From an uncultured Pelagibacteraceae bacterium (lineage in GTDB: Bacteria; Pseudomonadota; Alphaproteobacteria; Pelagibacterales; Pelagibacteraceae): a DNA stretch of 64,000 bases. The first letter of the stretch is position 1. The number at the start of each line of letters is the position of its first letter. The notes beneath the pieces were generated by a model. That model saw nothing but the letters and a program-made list of their open reading frames with translations, was not told the DNA's origin and searched no databases. The stretch covers positions 33,014 to 97,013 of the forward strand of contig CACLHJ010000001.1 in assembly GCA_902606645.1 (NCBI GenBank). The letters run 5' to 3'. Positions 17,682 to 26,899 of this stretch are shown piece by piece. Made by a program: the position numbers and the translations under genes.

Positions 17682-18047
17682 TTAATTATTTTTAAATATA
17701 GATCTTTTAAAAATTATTGCACCTCCAAATACAAATATCAATATTGGTAATAACCATAGTAAATAGGTATTTTTATTAAGCCCAGGATCATACAAAATCC
17801 AATCACCATATTTTTCCTTAAAATAAATATATATTTCTTTTTCTGATAAACCTTGATCTAATTTTTTATCTACTAAAATTTTCATACTATTTGCAAAATC
17901 AGAATCTGAATCATAAACAGATTGTCCCTGACAAATCAAACATCTAAGATTTTTTGTTATCTCATTTCTTTGACTATTTTCATTTGCATAAAGATTGTTA
18001 TAAAACAGTAAGAAAAAAATAATTATAAAAGCTTTAAATATTTTCAT
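17682..18047 (-). CDS. ccmH: Cytochrome c maturation protein CcmH
   Basis: Periplasmic thiol protein that hands reduced apocytochrome c to the heme lyase, 121 residues. A signal peptide is followed by the redox motif LRCLICQ (C36, C39), with YGDWILYDP after it and one C-terminal transmembrane helix. It is the short CcmH form; the TPR part (CcmI) is not attached. It overlaps ccmG by 4 bases and ends 9 bases before the PagL-like gene. Confidence 0.93.
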   Translation of the reverse strand: MKIFKAFIIIFFLLFYNNLYANENSQRNEITKNLRCLICQGQSVYDSDSDFANSMKILVDKKLDQGLSEKEIYIYFKEKYGDWILYDPGLNKNTYLLWLLPILIFVFGGAIIFKRSIFKNN

Positions 18048-18562
18048 TTTATTATTTTTTGTATTTCCATCAGCAACTCCTGGTTAAGAGGTCCAATATA
18101 TTTTTTAATTATTTTGTTGTTATAAATTATAAAAGTTTCAGGTACACCAAAAGCACCCCATTCGATTGAATTTGTCCCATTTTTATCTACAATAATTTTT
18201 TTATAAGGATTTCCTAATTCATCCAAAAAGCTTTTAGCATTTTTTTTTTTATCTTTATAATTCATGCCAATAATAGTTAATTTATTATTTTTACTTAAAC
18301 TCATTAATATTGGGTGTTCATCTCTACATGGAACACACCAGGAGGCCCAAATGTTGAACAAATAGAATTTATCTAATTCAAAAATTTCACTTGAGCTTGA
18401 ATTCTCGTTCAAAAGCAGAAGATCAGCTGAGAAAATTGGGATATCGTTATTGATCTTCGTGTCTGGTGTATAAATATTTGTATCTTTTAAACTTTTATAA
18501 AAAACGGCAAAAATAATTAAAAATATTAATATTATTGAATACGGAATTAATTTTTTTTTCAT
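18044..18562 (-). CDS. ccmG: Thiol:disulfide interchange protein CcmG/DsbE
   Basis: Membrane-anchored thioredoxin-fold protein, 172 residues. An N-terminal anchor is followed by the active site WASWCVPC (C76, C79) and a cis-proline region FGVPETF. It reduces apocytochrome c or CcmH in the periplasm. It overlaps both ccmF and ccmH by 4 bases. Confidence 0.93.
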   Translation of the reverse strand: MKKKLIPYSIILIFLIIFAVFYKSLKDTNIYTPDTKINNDIPIFSADLLLLNENSSSSEIFELDKFYLFNIWASWCVPCRDEHPILMSLSKNNKLTIIGMNYKDKKKNAKSFLDELGNPYKKIIVDKNGTNSIEWGAFGVPETFIIYNNKIIKKYIGPLNQELLMEIQKIIK

Positions 18563-20433
18563 ATTCTTTTCTGTAGAAAACTAACTAAACCACCTATGCT
18601 TATCATGACAACTGATAACCATATCCACAACATAAAAGGTTTAACTTGATATCTTACATTAAAATAATCTTGATTTTGGACAAGATTAATTACAATAAAT
18701 TTGTCCTTCATTAACGTAGTTTTAATATCTGCCTCACTAGTTGTGATATTTGGTTGATTATATATTCTTAATTCAGGTGATAAGTTATTGTTTATACCTT
18801 CAGAATTAGTAATGTTAAAATTAGCAATTATAGATTTATAATTTTTCTCTTTTTTTTGATTTATACTTTCAAAAACTATTTTTGTTTTTGAATTATCATA
18901 AGTTTCACCTACTTTTAAATTAGTTATTATTTCACTTGAAAATAAATTGTTAAATAAAATACTTAAAATCAATAAACTAAATCCAAAATGAGCGGTGTTT
19001 TGTGCAAAATTTTTATATTTTTTATTAAAAAAATCTCTCAATGTAATAAAAAATAAATAAAGAGCACTGGAGATCAGGATAGTATTAATAAGAATATTTG
19101 TATTAAAATTTTTGACAATAAAAAAAGATATTAAAATAGAGATAACTAATAAAGAAATCAGATAGATCTTATTTTTTAAATCGGATCTTATCCATTTTAA
19201 CCTTGGCCCGATTGCCATCACAAATAAAAAAGGGATTAAAAATGGAGCAATGAGTTTGTGATAGAATGGCGGCCCTACAGATATTTTTTGGGAGGATATA
19301 ACATCTAAAAAGATAGGATAAACTGTACCAATCAATACAACTGATAGAAAGTACATCATAAACCAGTTATTTACTAAAATTGAAGTTTCTTTACTTAACC
19401 AAAAAAAATTAGACGAATTATTTTTACTAGTTTGATGAAAAAAGAAAAAAATAAATAAAGACAAAAAAATTAAAGCAAATAAGAATATTAGAATAAATAA
19501 ACCTCTTTCTGGATCATTGGCAAATGTATGAACAGAATTTAAAATTCCAGATCTTACTAAAAAAGTTCCACACATGCTCAAAGTGAAAGTTGTAATGGAC
19601 AAAATGATTACCCATGAGGTTAGGATTTCTTTTCTCTCAAGTACTAAAATACAGTGTAAAAGAGTTGTCAAAGCTAACCATGGCATTAAGGAAACATTTT
19701 CTACTGGATCCCAAAACCAAAATCCTCCCCAACCTAATTCATAATAAGCCCAAATTGATCCAAGCAAAATACCTAATGTTAAAAAAATCCAGGAAATTAA
19801 AACCCATTTTTTAATATGAATAGCCCAGCTTGTTGAAACCATTTTTAAGGTAGTTGCAGCTAAAGCAGATGAAAAAATAATAGAGGAGCCAACATACCCT
19901 AAGTATAAAATTGGTGGATGAATTGCTAAAGCAGGATCCTGCAATATTGGATTTAACCCTAAGCCCTCATCTGGAACTGGAAATAAATAATTAAAAGGGT
20001 TTGAGGTTTGTATGAGAAATAGAAAAAAACCAATTATGATTACTTGCTGAAAACCTAGTGTTAAAATTTTATACTTAATTGGTTGATTTTTAGTTCTTAA
20101 TAAAAATATAAATATAAATAATGTTAAAACTAATAACCATAGCAGCAAACTACCCTCATGGTTTCCCCAAGTTCCACTAATTTTATAAAAAAGTGGTTTA
20201 GTCGTATGTGAATTGTTAAATACAGTTTCGTTACTAAAATCTGATATAACAAAAGAAATAATTAAAGCTAAAAAACTAATTAAAACAAAAAATAATTGCA
20301 AAAAAGAAAACGATAAAATTTTAGTGTCTAATTGATTTGAATTTTTAAAATTTTGAATTGAAAAAAAAATTAAAATTAAGCCGACACTCAAACCTAGAAT
20401 AAGTGAATAATGACCAACAACACTGTAAATCAA
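18559..20433 (-). CDS. ccmF: Heme lyase subunit CcmF
   Basis: Large polytopic membrane protein of the heme lyase, 624 residues, which attaches heme to apocytochrome c. The conserved tryptophan-rich loop GWGGFWFWDPVEN is present, along with GTWGNHEGS and many hydrophobic segments; a periplasmic domain lies near the C-terminus. Length is close to the usual 640-650. It sits between ccmE (1 base gap) and ccmG. Confidence 0.95.
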   Translation of the reverse strand: MIYSVVGHYSLILGLSVGLILIFFSIQNFKNSNQLDTKILSFSFLQLFFVLISFLALIISFVISDFSNETVFNNSHTTKPLFYKISGTWGNHEGSLLLWLLVLTLFIFIFLLRTKNQPIKYKILTLGFQQVIIIGFFLFLIQTSNPFNYLFPVPDEGLGLNPILQDPALAIHPPILYLGYVGSSIIFSSALAATTLKMVSTSWAIHIKKWVLISWIFLTLGILLGSIWAYYELGWGGFWFWDPVENVSLMPWLALTTLLHCILVLERKEILTSWVIILSITTFTLSMCGTFLVRSGILNSVHTFANDPERGLFILIFLFALIFLSLFIFFFFHQTSKNNSSNFFWLSKETSILVNNWFMMYFLSVVLIGTVYPIFLDVISSQKISVGPPFYHKLIAPFLIPFLFVMAIGPRLKWIRSDLKNKIYLISLLVISILISFFIVKNFNTNILINTILISSALYLFFITLRDFFNKKYKNFAQNTAHFGFSLLILSILFNNLFSSEIITNLKVGETYDNSKTKIVFESINQKKEKNYKSIIANFNITNSEGINNNLSPELRIYNQPNITTSEADIKTTLMKDKFIVINLVQNQDYFNVRYQVKPFMLWIWLSVVMISIGGLVSFLQKRI

Positions 20434-20434
20434 T

Positions 20435-20854
20435 TTATTTATCCTCCAAAGCTTCTTTTACTTCTGGTGGCATGTAATTTTCATCATGCTTAGCTAAAAT
20501 TTTAGTGGCAGAAAAAAAATTTCTATCTTTTAAAAATCCTTCCGCAACTACCCCTTTTTCCTCAGCAAAGAGATTAGGGACAGCACCAGAATAACTCACA
20601 TTTATTTCATTTTTAAAATCTGTAATAATGAAGTTAACTTCATCAGAATTTACATTAATTGAATTTTTTTTAACCATTCCTCCAACTCTAATTTTATTTG
20701 TATCTAATTCTGATAATGTTTTAATTTCAGTTGGTGATTGAAAAAAAACTACATTTTCCTCTAAAGATTTTAGAATTAAAAAAACTGTTAAAATTAATGT
20801 AACTAAAATTAATGTTACGAACAAAAATCTTAATTTAACTTTACGACCATACAT
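20435..20854 (-). CDS. ccmE: Heme chaperone CcmE
   Basis: Membrane-anchored periplasmic heme chaperone, 139 residues. One N-terminal helix is followed by a small beta-barrel domain. The heme-attachment HxxxY motif is H123-Y127 in [12 protein letters not shown], which is the usual position near the C-terminus. Gene order places it between ccmD and ccmF, as in most system I operons. Confidence 0.93.
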   Translation of the reverse strand: MYGRKVKLRFLFVTLILVTLILTVFLILKSLEENVVFFQSPTEIKTLSELDTNKIRVGGMVKKNSINVNSDEVNFIITDFKNEINVSYSGAVPNLFAEEKGVVAEGFLKDRNFFSATKILAKHDENYMPPEVKEALEDK

Positions 20855-20864
20855 GGTTCAAAAG

Positions 20865-21092
20865 TTAGTTGTTTGTGGCGTTAGCTAAAATTTCTTTATT
20901 GATTCTTTGTGTTTTTGCAGAATTAGCTTTCTCAGGATTTAAAGACCCAAATTTAGCAACAAATTTACTTTGCTCTTTAACAAATTGTAGCTTCGTAATC
21001 ATATACAAACCTAAAAAACTTAAAAGAGTAAAGCCAAAAGCAGACATTACATACACTGCATATCCATTCATAAAAAGTAATTCATTAATCAT
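20865..21092 (-). CDS. ccmD: Heme exporter protein CcmD
   Basis: Small membrane protein, 75 residues, with one helix (about 14-34) and a positively charged C-terminal tail. CcmD helps release holo-CcmE from the CcmABC complex. It is recognised mostly by size, topology and position between ccmC (4-base overlap) and ccmE. It is somewhat longer than the typical 50-60 residues. Confidence 0.8.
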   Translation of the reverse strand: MINELLFMNGYAVYVMSAFGFTLLSFLGLYMITKLQFVKEQSKFVAKFGSLNPEKANSAKTQRINKEILANATNN

Positions 21093-21796
21093 AATCTATC
21101 TAAGCCTTTATTTTTAATTTTTATCAGTTCTGTATTATATTTCATTAAGAAAATTAACAACGAAAATAGAGCAAATGCCGCAGTCATTAATAATAATGGG
21201 AAAAGCATTGAAGAATGTATTGAGCTTTTTGTAAAAATATTAATTGATGCTGGCTGGTGAAGTGTATTCCACCAATCAACCGAGTATTTAGTAATTGGAA
21301 CATTTATAATACCGGCAATAGTTATAAAAGTGGTAATCTTAAAAACTTTTTCTTCTTTCTCATAAATTCTCCAAGCTATTAAATACATAGCAAAAAATAA
21401 TGCTAAAATTAACATTGATGTAATCCGAGCATCCCATGCCCACCAAGTTCCCCATGTAGGTTTGCCCCAAATTGCACCTGTAACTAAGGCAATTATATTA
21501 AAAACAAATCCAGATGGTGCTAAACTTTTTGCTATTAAAAAAAAATTTTTATTCTTAAAAATAAAACCACTTATCGACAACAAAGTAATTGATGAAAAAA
21601 TTCCAAGAGAGATCCATGCTGATGGAACATGAACATACATAATTCTTACTGCGTCGCTTTGTTTATAATCCTCTGGAGACAAAATTAATGCCTCTGTCAA
21701 ACCAACTGTCAAAATAACAATAAATAAAAATAAAATATACTTTGGGGCTTTAGAGGTTATTTGAAAAATTTTATTAGGTTCAAAAATCTTAAACAT
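21089..21796 (-). CDS. ccmC: Heme exporter/loader CcmC
   Basis: Six-helix membrane protein, 235 residues, which loads heme onto CcmE. The tryptophan-rich motif WGTWWAWDARITS is present and two periplasmic histidines flank it (HVPSAW and the later WWNTLHQPASI), as known for CcmC heme ligands. It is the first gene of the ccm run; no ccmA or ccmB lies upstream in this window. Confidence 0.94.
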   Translation of the reverse strand: MFKIFEPNKIFQITSKAPKYILFLFIVILTVGLTEALILSPEDYKQSDAVRIMYVHVPSAWISLGIFSSITLLSISGFIFKNKNFFLIAKSLAPSGFVFNIIALVTGAIWGKPTWGTWWAWDARITSMLILALFFAMYLIAWRIYEKEEKVFKITTFITIAGIINVPITKYSVDWWNTLHQPASINIFTKSSIHSSMLFPLLLMTAAFALFSLLIFLMKYNTELIKIKNKGLDRL

Positions 21797-21844
21797 ATCT
21801 ATTACTTAATAATTAATTTTGGAATTTCTATTATGAAAAGGTTA

Positions 21845-21909
21845 TCTGATCAAGAATGCAGAGGGGGAGACAATAAGACTAAATATAACGTTTAACATCC
21901 TTGATCAGA
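21845..21909. repeat. Inverted repeat in a 181-base intergenic region
   Basis: Perfect 10-bp arms TCTGATCAAG (21845-21854) and CTTGATCAGA (21900-21909) lie 45 bases apart, between ccmC and hspQ. Between and after them, TAAATATAACG occurs twice (21880-21890 and 21918-21928). There is no ORF. This could be a structured leader of the ccm operon, a small RNA or a regulator site; I do not recognise the family. Confidence 0.5.
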
Positions 21910-21977
21910 ATATGACTTAAATATAACGAATATTTATGGCCTAGATTTGAGCTAAATGTGTTGGAATATTGATTTGT

Positions 21978-22298
21978 TTAATTTGAAAGCTTAAAATAAC
22001 TAGAGCCCTTTTTTCCTGAAAAAATTTCTTCAATTAGAGGGTGTTTTATTGGCTCATCAGAGTCGTCCATAAGCAAGTTTTGCTCTGAAACATATGCTTC
22101 ATAAGTAATTTCGTCATTTTCGGCAAGTAGGTGATAAAATGGCTGATCTTTTTTTGGTCTAACATTCTTTGGGATCGATTGATACCATTCCTCTGAATTA
22201 TTAAATTCAAAATCAACATCATAAATCACACCTCTAAATTCAAAGTGTTTATGTTTAACAATGTCGCCGATTGAGAATTTAGCTTTTTGAATTGCCAT
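21978..22298 (-). CDS. hspQ: Heat shock protein HspQ / hemimethylated DNA-binding family
   Basis: Small protein of 106 residues of the YccV/HspQ family. The conserved beta-rich body begins FSIGDIVKHKHFEFRGVIYDV and includes DQPFYHLLAE, both family-typical. In enterobacteria HspQ acts as a specificity factor for Lon and also binds hemimethylated DNA. It stands alone here, divergent from yciB. Confidence 0.88.
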   Translation of the reverse strand: MAIQKAKFSIGDIVKHKHFEFRGVIYDVDFEFNNSEEWYQSIPKNVRPKKDQPFYHLLAENDEITYEAYVSEQNLLMDDSDEPIKHPLIEEIFSGKKGSSYFKLSN

Positions 22299-22385
22299 TA
22301 TTGTTAGTATGGGTATTTAAATATAAAAATCAATGCAAAAAAGATTAATGTTTTGTGATGTGGCAAATATGTTAATATCTTTTTA

Positions 22386-22940
22386 GTGAATAAATCTTTT
22401 TTGAAATTTATTACCGATTTCGGACCATTAGCAATATTTTTTTTCTTTTATTATAATAATGATAAAAATTTATCCGTTGCAATACCTCCACTCATAGTTG
22501 CAACTTTAATTGCTTTAGCGGTTGTATGGTTCTTTGAAAAAAAAATACCCCCAATGCCATTGGTTAGTGGAATATTAATCACATTCTTTGGTGGACTAAC
22601 TATTTATTTTAATGATCCAATATTTATTTATGTAAAACCAACTATAATAAATATTTTATTTGCCTTAGCTTTATTTTTTGGAAAATATTTTACAAGAGAA
22701 CCTATTTTAAAAAAAATTATGGGTAAATCCATACCCTTATCTGATATTGGATGGGAAATACTAAATAAAAGATGGATGTTGTTTTTTCTTGGGCTCGCCG
22801 TACTTAATGAGTTTGTTTGGAGGACGCAAACTGAGGAATTCTGGGTTAACTTTAAAGTATGGGGAATGTTGCCAATAACAATAATTTTTACAGCATTTCA
22901 AATACCACTCATTAATAAACATAAAATTGATGCGCAGTAA
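22386..22940 (+). CDS. yciB: Inner-membrane septation protein A (YciB family)
   Basis: Polytopic inner-membrane protein, 184 residues with about five or six hydrophobic helices. It starts on a GTG at 22386. The family motif ending NEFVWRTQTEEFWVNFKVWG is clear, and the N-terminal DFGPLAIFFFFYY is typical. It helps maintain the envelope during cell division. The next gene starts inside its 3' end. Confidence 0.92.
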   Translation: MNKSFLKFITDFGPLAIFFFFYYNNDKNLSVAIPPLIVATLIALAVVWFFEKKIPPMPLVSGILITFFGGLTIYFNDPIFIYVKPTIINILFALALFFGKYFTREPILKKIMGKSIPLSDIGWEILNKRWMLFFLGLAVLNEFVWRTQTEEFWVNFKVWGMLPITIIFTAFQIPLINKHKIDAQ

Positions 22941-23268
22941 TCTAAAATTAATAATCAATAACCCTCAAAATAAAATAGAGCAAAAGCAGTTCTTTGAAAA
23001 AGATGAACTTAAAATAATTTTAGATCTATATGCAAAAATGGTGTCTGAAGGATCTTGGAAAGACTATGGGTTAAATATTTCTAGCAAACAGGTAAGCTTT
23101 AGTGTTTTTAGAAATGCAGCTGAAAATGCTATTTATAAAATTTGTAAAAATTTTAAGCCAAAAAATAAAAATCTTAAATATTTGATTACAGATACAAACG
23201 GTAAAATATTGAAAAACTCTTTTGAACTTACATTATTACTAAAAAATACTAATTGGAAAAAGCTCTAA
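22930..23268 (+). CDS. DUF2794 family protein
   Basis: Alphaproteobacterial protein of about 112 residues, matching DUF2794: QFFEKDELKIILDLYAKMV and WKDYGLNISSKQVSFSVFR are family features. No biochemical role is known. The ATG at 22930 overlaps yciB by 11 bases; an in-frame TTG three bases earlier is less likely. It is convergent with the Bax-inhibitor gene, 4 bases away. Confidence 0.85.
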   Translation: MRSNLKLIINNPQNKIEQKQFFEKDELKIILDLYAKMVSEGSWKDYGLNISSKQVSFSVFRNAAENAIYKICKNFKPKNKNLKYLITDTNGKILKNSFELTLLLKNTNWKKL

Positions 23269-23272
23269 AAAA

Positions 23273-24034
23273 TTAACGTCTTTGTCCAAAAAGTCTTAGT
23301 AACATTATAAATAGATTTATAAAGTCTAAGTAAAGAGTTAATGCACCCATAACAGCTTTTTTGCCCATGATTTCACCTGTATCACTAGCTGCGTACATAT
23401 TTTTAATCTTCTGAGTGTCGTAAGCTGTAAGACCAACAAAAATTAAAACTCCCAATATTGAAATCACAAAATACATCATCGATGATTTCATAAATATGTT
23501 AACTATTGAAGCTATAATTATTCCAATTAATCCCATTATTAAGAAAGAACCTAATTTAGTCAGATCTCTTTTTGTGGTGTAACCATAAATACTCATTGCA
23601 CCAAAAGTTGCTGAACAAATAAAGAATACCCTTGTTACACTCATTCCTGTGTAAACTAATAAAATTGAGGATAAAGACAAACCCATCAAACCAGCAAAAA
23701 CCCAGAAAGTTGTTTGAGCTTTTGATGCACTCATTTTATTAATTCCAAAACTCATATAAAAAACAATTCCTAAAGGCGCAAGCATTACAAGCCATTTTAG
23801 ACCTGACATATAAATTGCATTACCCATTTGAGTTAGACCCACAATAGATCCAGCATCATTAGTAACGACTGACATTTTAAATGTTAATAGTGCAACTATT
23901 CCAGTTAATAAAATTCCTGTTGCCATGTAGTTGTAAACTTTTAGCATGTAGGCTCTTAAACCTTCATCCATTACAACAGTTGATTGTTGAGCTGCTTTTG
24001 CTCTGTTTAATATTCCGTTTTTATCAAATTCCAT
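23273..24034 (-). CDS. Bax inhibitor-1 / YccA family membrane protein
   Basis: Polytopic membrane protein, 253 residues with seven predicted helices. Family features include VYNYMATGILLTG near the N-terminus and the acidic TAYDTQKIKNMY segment; the C-terminus ends ALTLYLDFINLFIMLLRLFGQRR-like, with the charged tail common in the family. Bacterial members act as pH-sensitive calcium leak channels or interact with FtsH; which applies here is unknown. Confidence 0.92.
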   Translation of the reverse strand: MEFDKNGILNRAKAAQQSTVVMDEGLRAYMLKVYNYMATGILLTGIVALLTFKMSVVTNDAGSIVGLTQMGNAIYMSGLKWLVMLAPLGIVFYMSFGINKMSASKAQTTFWVFAGLMGLSLSSILLVYTGMSVTRVFFICSATFGAMSIYGYTTKRDLTKLGSFLIMGLIGIIIASIVNIFMKSSMMYFVISILGVLIFVGLTAYDTQKIKNMYAASDTGEIMGKKAVMGALTLYLDFINLFIMLLRLFGQRR

Positions 24035-24112
24035 ATGAGTGTTATATAATAGCCTTTTACTAATTATTCAAGATACCTTAAAAGGTTAATAAAACGTTAA
24101 CATAATTTTCAA

Positions 24113-25147
24113 ATGAATTACAAAAATCTAGGAAACACGGACTTAAAAGTAAGCACAATTTGTCTCGGAACTATGACTTGGGGAGAACAAAATACGCAAA
24201 ATGAAGCATTTGAGCAAATGGACTTTGCTTTGGATCAGGGAGTTAATTTTTGGGATACAGCAGAATTATATGCCGTACCTCCCAGAAAAGAAACTTATGG
24301 CGATACAGAAGAAATAATTGGAAAATGGTTTGAGAAAACTAAAAAAAGGGACAAGGTAATTCTTGCAACTAAAGTTGCGGGACCTGCTAGGGATTATTTA
24401 AGAAATGGAGAAAATAGTTTTGTAGGTCCTAACTTAGAGAGCGCTTTAAATAATAGTCTTAAAAGATTAAAAACTGATTATGTTGATTTATATCAGCTTC
24501 ATTGGCCAGAAAGAAAAGTAAATAACTTTGGAAGATTAGGTTATGTTCATCAAGAAAATGATTGGAGCCAATTTGAAAATGTGTTGGAAGAATTAAACAA
24601 ATACATAGATCAGGGTAAAATAAGATACATTGGTTTATCGAATGAAACACCTTGGGGAACAATGAGCTTTCTTAAACTATCAAAGGACAAAAATTTGCCC
24701 CGAATGATGTCAATCCAGAACCCATATAGTTTGTTAAATAGATCTTATGAGGTTGGATTAGCAGAGGTATCAATTAGAGAGGAAATCGGATGCTTATCAT
24801 ATTCTCCTCTGGCTAGTGGTTATTTAAGTGGAAAATATAGAAATAAAAAATTTCCAAAAGGATCAAGAATGGAAAGAGATTTTGATTTTTGGACACGATA
24901 TAGAAAGCCAAATACTGAGCAAGCGGTAGAGCTTTATTACAATATAAGTGAGAAACATAATCTTGATATGAGTCAAATGTCTATTAAATTTTGTGAAATA
25001 CAAGACTTTATGACTAGTGTAATTATTGGTGCAACAACAATCGATCAGTTGAAAACAAATATAGAAAGTGTAAATGTTAACCTATCAGATGATGTCATTA
25101 AAGAAATTAACCATGTTCAAAAAATTTACCCAAATCCATGTCCATAA
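24113..25147 (+). CDS. Aldo/keto reductase (Tas/YajO-like)
   Basis: NADPH-dependent oxidoreductase of the aldo/keto reductase fold, 344 residues. The catalytic tetrad is visible: D48 and Y53 (FWDTAELYA), K87 and H130 (YQLHWPER). The long loop typical of Tas-like members (DYLRNGENSFVGPN) is present. The physiological carbonyl substrate is unknown. The start ATG follows a short AT-rich spacer from the divergent Bax-inhibitor gene; its end overlaps the ialB-like gene by 10 bases. Confidence 0.92.
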   Translation: MNYKNLGNTDLKVSTICLGTMTWGEQNTQNEAFEQMDFALDQGVNFWDTAELYAVPPRKETYGDTEEIIGKWFEKTKKRDKVILATKVAGPARDYLRNGENSFVGPNLESALNNSLKRLKTDYVDLYQLHWPERKVNNFGRLGYVHQENDWSQFENVLEELNKYIDQGKIRYIGLSNETPWGTMSFLKLSKDKNLPRMMSIQNPYSLLNRSYEVGLAEVSIREEIGCLSYSPLASGYLSGKYRNKKFPKGSRMERDFDFWTRYRKPNTEQAVELYYNISEKHNLDMSQMSIKFCEIQDFMTSVIIGATTIDQLKTNIESVNVNLSDDVIKEINHVQKIYPNPCP

Positions 25148-25650
25148 CTAAAAAAATTACAGCGTTTTTTATTATTTTATTTTTAACTAGCTTTAACCAG
25201 CTTCAAGCTCAAGAAGTAAAAAAAATTGGCAAATATAAAGACTGGGAGGCAATGGTAGTTTCTGAAGCAAGTGGAAAAGTTTGTTTCGCACAATCCTCAC
25301 CTATCTTGCAAGCTCCAAAAACAAACAAGAGAGATGCAAAATTATTTGTAGCCTTTAGACCAAACGAAAGCATTAACAATGAAGTGAGTGTCACTCCAGG
25401 CTATGAATTTAACAAAAACAACTCTGTTACTGCTGCCTCAGGAAAAAATAAGTTTAAATTTGACATTAAAGAACAAGGTTTTGCTTGGATTGCTGACAAT
25501 AAGATTGAACTAAAAATGATTAAGCAAATGAGAAAAGGATCTCGAATAATGATTACGGGATACAATCAAAAGGGTTCTCAAACAATTGATCACTATTCAT
25601 TACTAGGATTTACTAAAGCTTATAACGCATCTCGAAAAGCTTGCAGTTAG
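25138..25650 (+). CDS. Invasion-associated locus B (IalB) family protein
   Basis: Secreted beta-rich protein, 170 residues: a signal peptide (about 1-24, ending LQAQ) precedes an IalB-type domain with YKDWEAMV, VCFAQS and a C-terminal SLLGFTKAYNASRKAC. Two cysteines can form the usual disulfide. IalB relatives are common in Alphaproteobacteria, and despite the name they are found in free-living species; function is unclear. Co-directional with argG, 4 bases upstream. Confidence 0.85.
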   Translation: MSITKKITAFFIILFLTSFNQLQAQEVKKIGKYKDWEAMVVSEASGKVCFAQSSPILQAPKTNKRDAKLFVAFRPNESINNEVSVTPGYEFNKNNSVTAASGKNKFKFDIKEQGFAWIADNKIELKMIKQMRKGSRIMITGYNQKGSQTIDHYSLLGFTKAYNASRKACS

Positions 25651-25654
25651 TTTA

Positions 25655-26842
25655 ATGAAATCAAAAAAAAAAATTGTTCTAGCATACTCTGGAGGGCTTG
25701 ATACCTCTATAATTTTAAAGTGGCTTCAAGAAAATTATGATGCAGAAGTAATTTGTTATACTGCAGATGTAGGACAAGAAATTAATAGAAAAAAAATTAT
25801 CTCTAATGCGAAAAAATTTGGTGTTACTAAAATAATTATTAAAGATTTAAAAGATATCTTTGTAAAAGATTATGTTTATCCAATGATTAGAGGTCATGCT
25901 ATTTATGAGGGTGTCTACTTGTTGGGTACATCCATAGCAAGACCACTAATAGCTAAAGATCAGATTAGAGTTGCTAAAAAATTTAAGGCATTTGCAGTAT
26001 CCCACGGCGCAACAGGTAAGGGAAATGATCAAGTAAGATTTGAACTAGGCTATCATTACTTTGGCCCCAAAATAAAAATCATTGCCCCTTGGCGAATTTG
26101 GAAATTAAAATCAAGAACTGATCTAATTAATTATGCAAAAAAACACAGCATAGCTATTCCAAAGGATAAAAAAGGTGCATCTCCTTTTTCAGTGGACGAT
26201 AATTTATTTCACACTTCTACTGAAGGTAAGCTTTTAGAAAATCCCAAAAATTTTGCGCCAGAATTTATTTTTCAAAGATCGGTTTCGCCAGAAAAGGCAC
26301 CAAATAAAGCATGTTTTGTTAATATCAATTTTAAAAACGGAGATCCATTTGGTATAAATGGGAAAAAACTTTCTCCAGCAAAATTATTAGAAAAATTAAA
26401 TCAACTTGCGGGGAAAAATGGAATTGGAAGAGTTGATTTAGTTGAAAATAGATTTATTGGAATAAAATCTAGAGGTGTATACGAAACACCTGGTGGTACT
26501 TTGTTAATGCATGCCCATCGTGCAATGGAGTCTGTAACTCTTGATAAAGATACAATGCATAAAAAAGATCAAATTATGCCAAGATATGCAGAACTTATTT
26601 ACAATGGCTATTGGTATTCAAAAGAAAGACTTAAGCTCCAAAAAATTGTGGATCTAAGTAAAAGTAAAGTTAATGGTTCAGTCAAACTCAAACTTTACAA
26701 AGGGAATGTTACAATAATTTCTAGACAAACTAAGAGTGTAGCCTACTCTATGAAAAAAGTTTCTTTTGAAGAAAATAAAACCTTTAATAAAACAAATGTT
26801 GAAAGATTTATTAATTTTCATAAGAAAAAACTACGTTCTTAA
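25655..26842 (+). CDS. argG: Argininosuccinate synthase
   Basis: Joins citrulline and aspartate with ATP in arginine synthesis, 395 residues, normal length. The PP-loop AYSGGLDTS is at the N-terminus, followed by SHGATGKGNDQVRFE and SPFSVDDNLFHTSTEG, both characteristic ArgG motifs. The C-terminal helix used in tetramer formation is present. No other arg gene is adjacent. Confidence 0.97.
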   Translation: MKSKKKIVLAYSGGLDTSIILKWLQENYDAEVICYTADVGQEINRKKIISNAKKFGVTKIIIKDLKDIFVKDYVYPMIRGHAIYEGVYLLGTSIARPLIAKDQIRVAKKFKAFAVSHGATGKGNDQVRFELGYHYFGPKIKIIAPWRIWKLKSRTDLINYAKKHSIAIPKDKKGASPFSVDDNLFHTSTEGKLLENPKNFAPEFIFQRSVSPEKAPNKACFVNINFKNGDPFGINGKKLSPAKLLEKLNQLAGKNGIGRVDLVENRFIGIKSRGVYETPGGTLLMHAHRAMESVTLDKDTMHKKDQIMPRYAELIYNGYWYSKERLKLQKIVDLSKSKVNGSVKLKLYKGNVTIISRQTKSVAYSMKKVSFEENKTFNKTNVERFINFHKKKLRS

Positions 26843-26899
26843 TAAATCTTAGGTCAATTTATCGTTTGTCAAATTTGTTTAAAACTATATCTTAGATTT

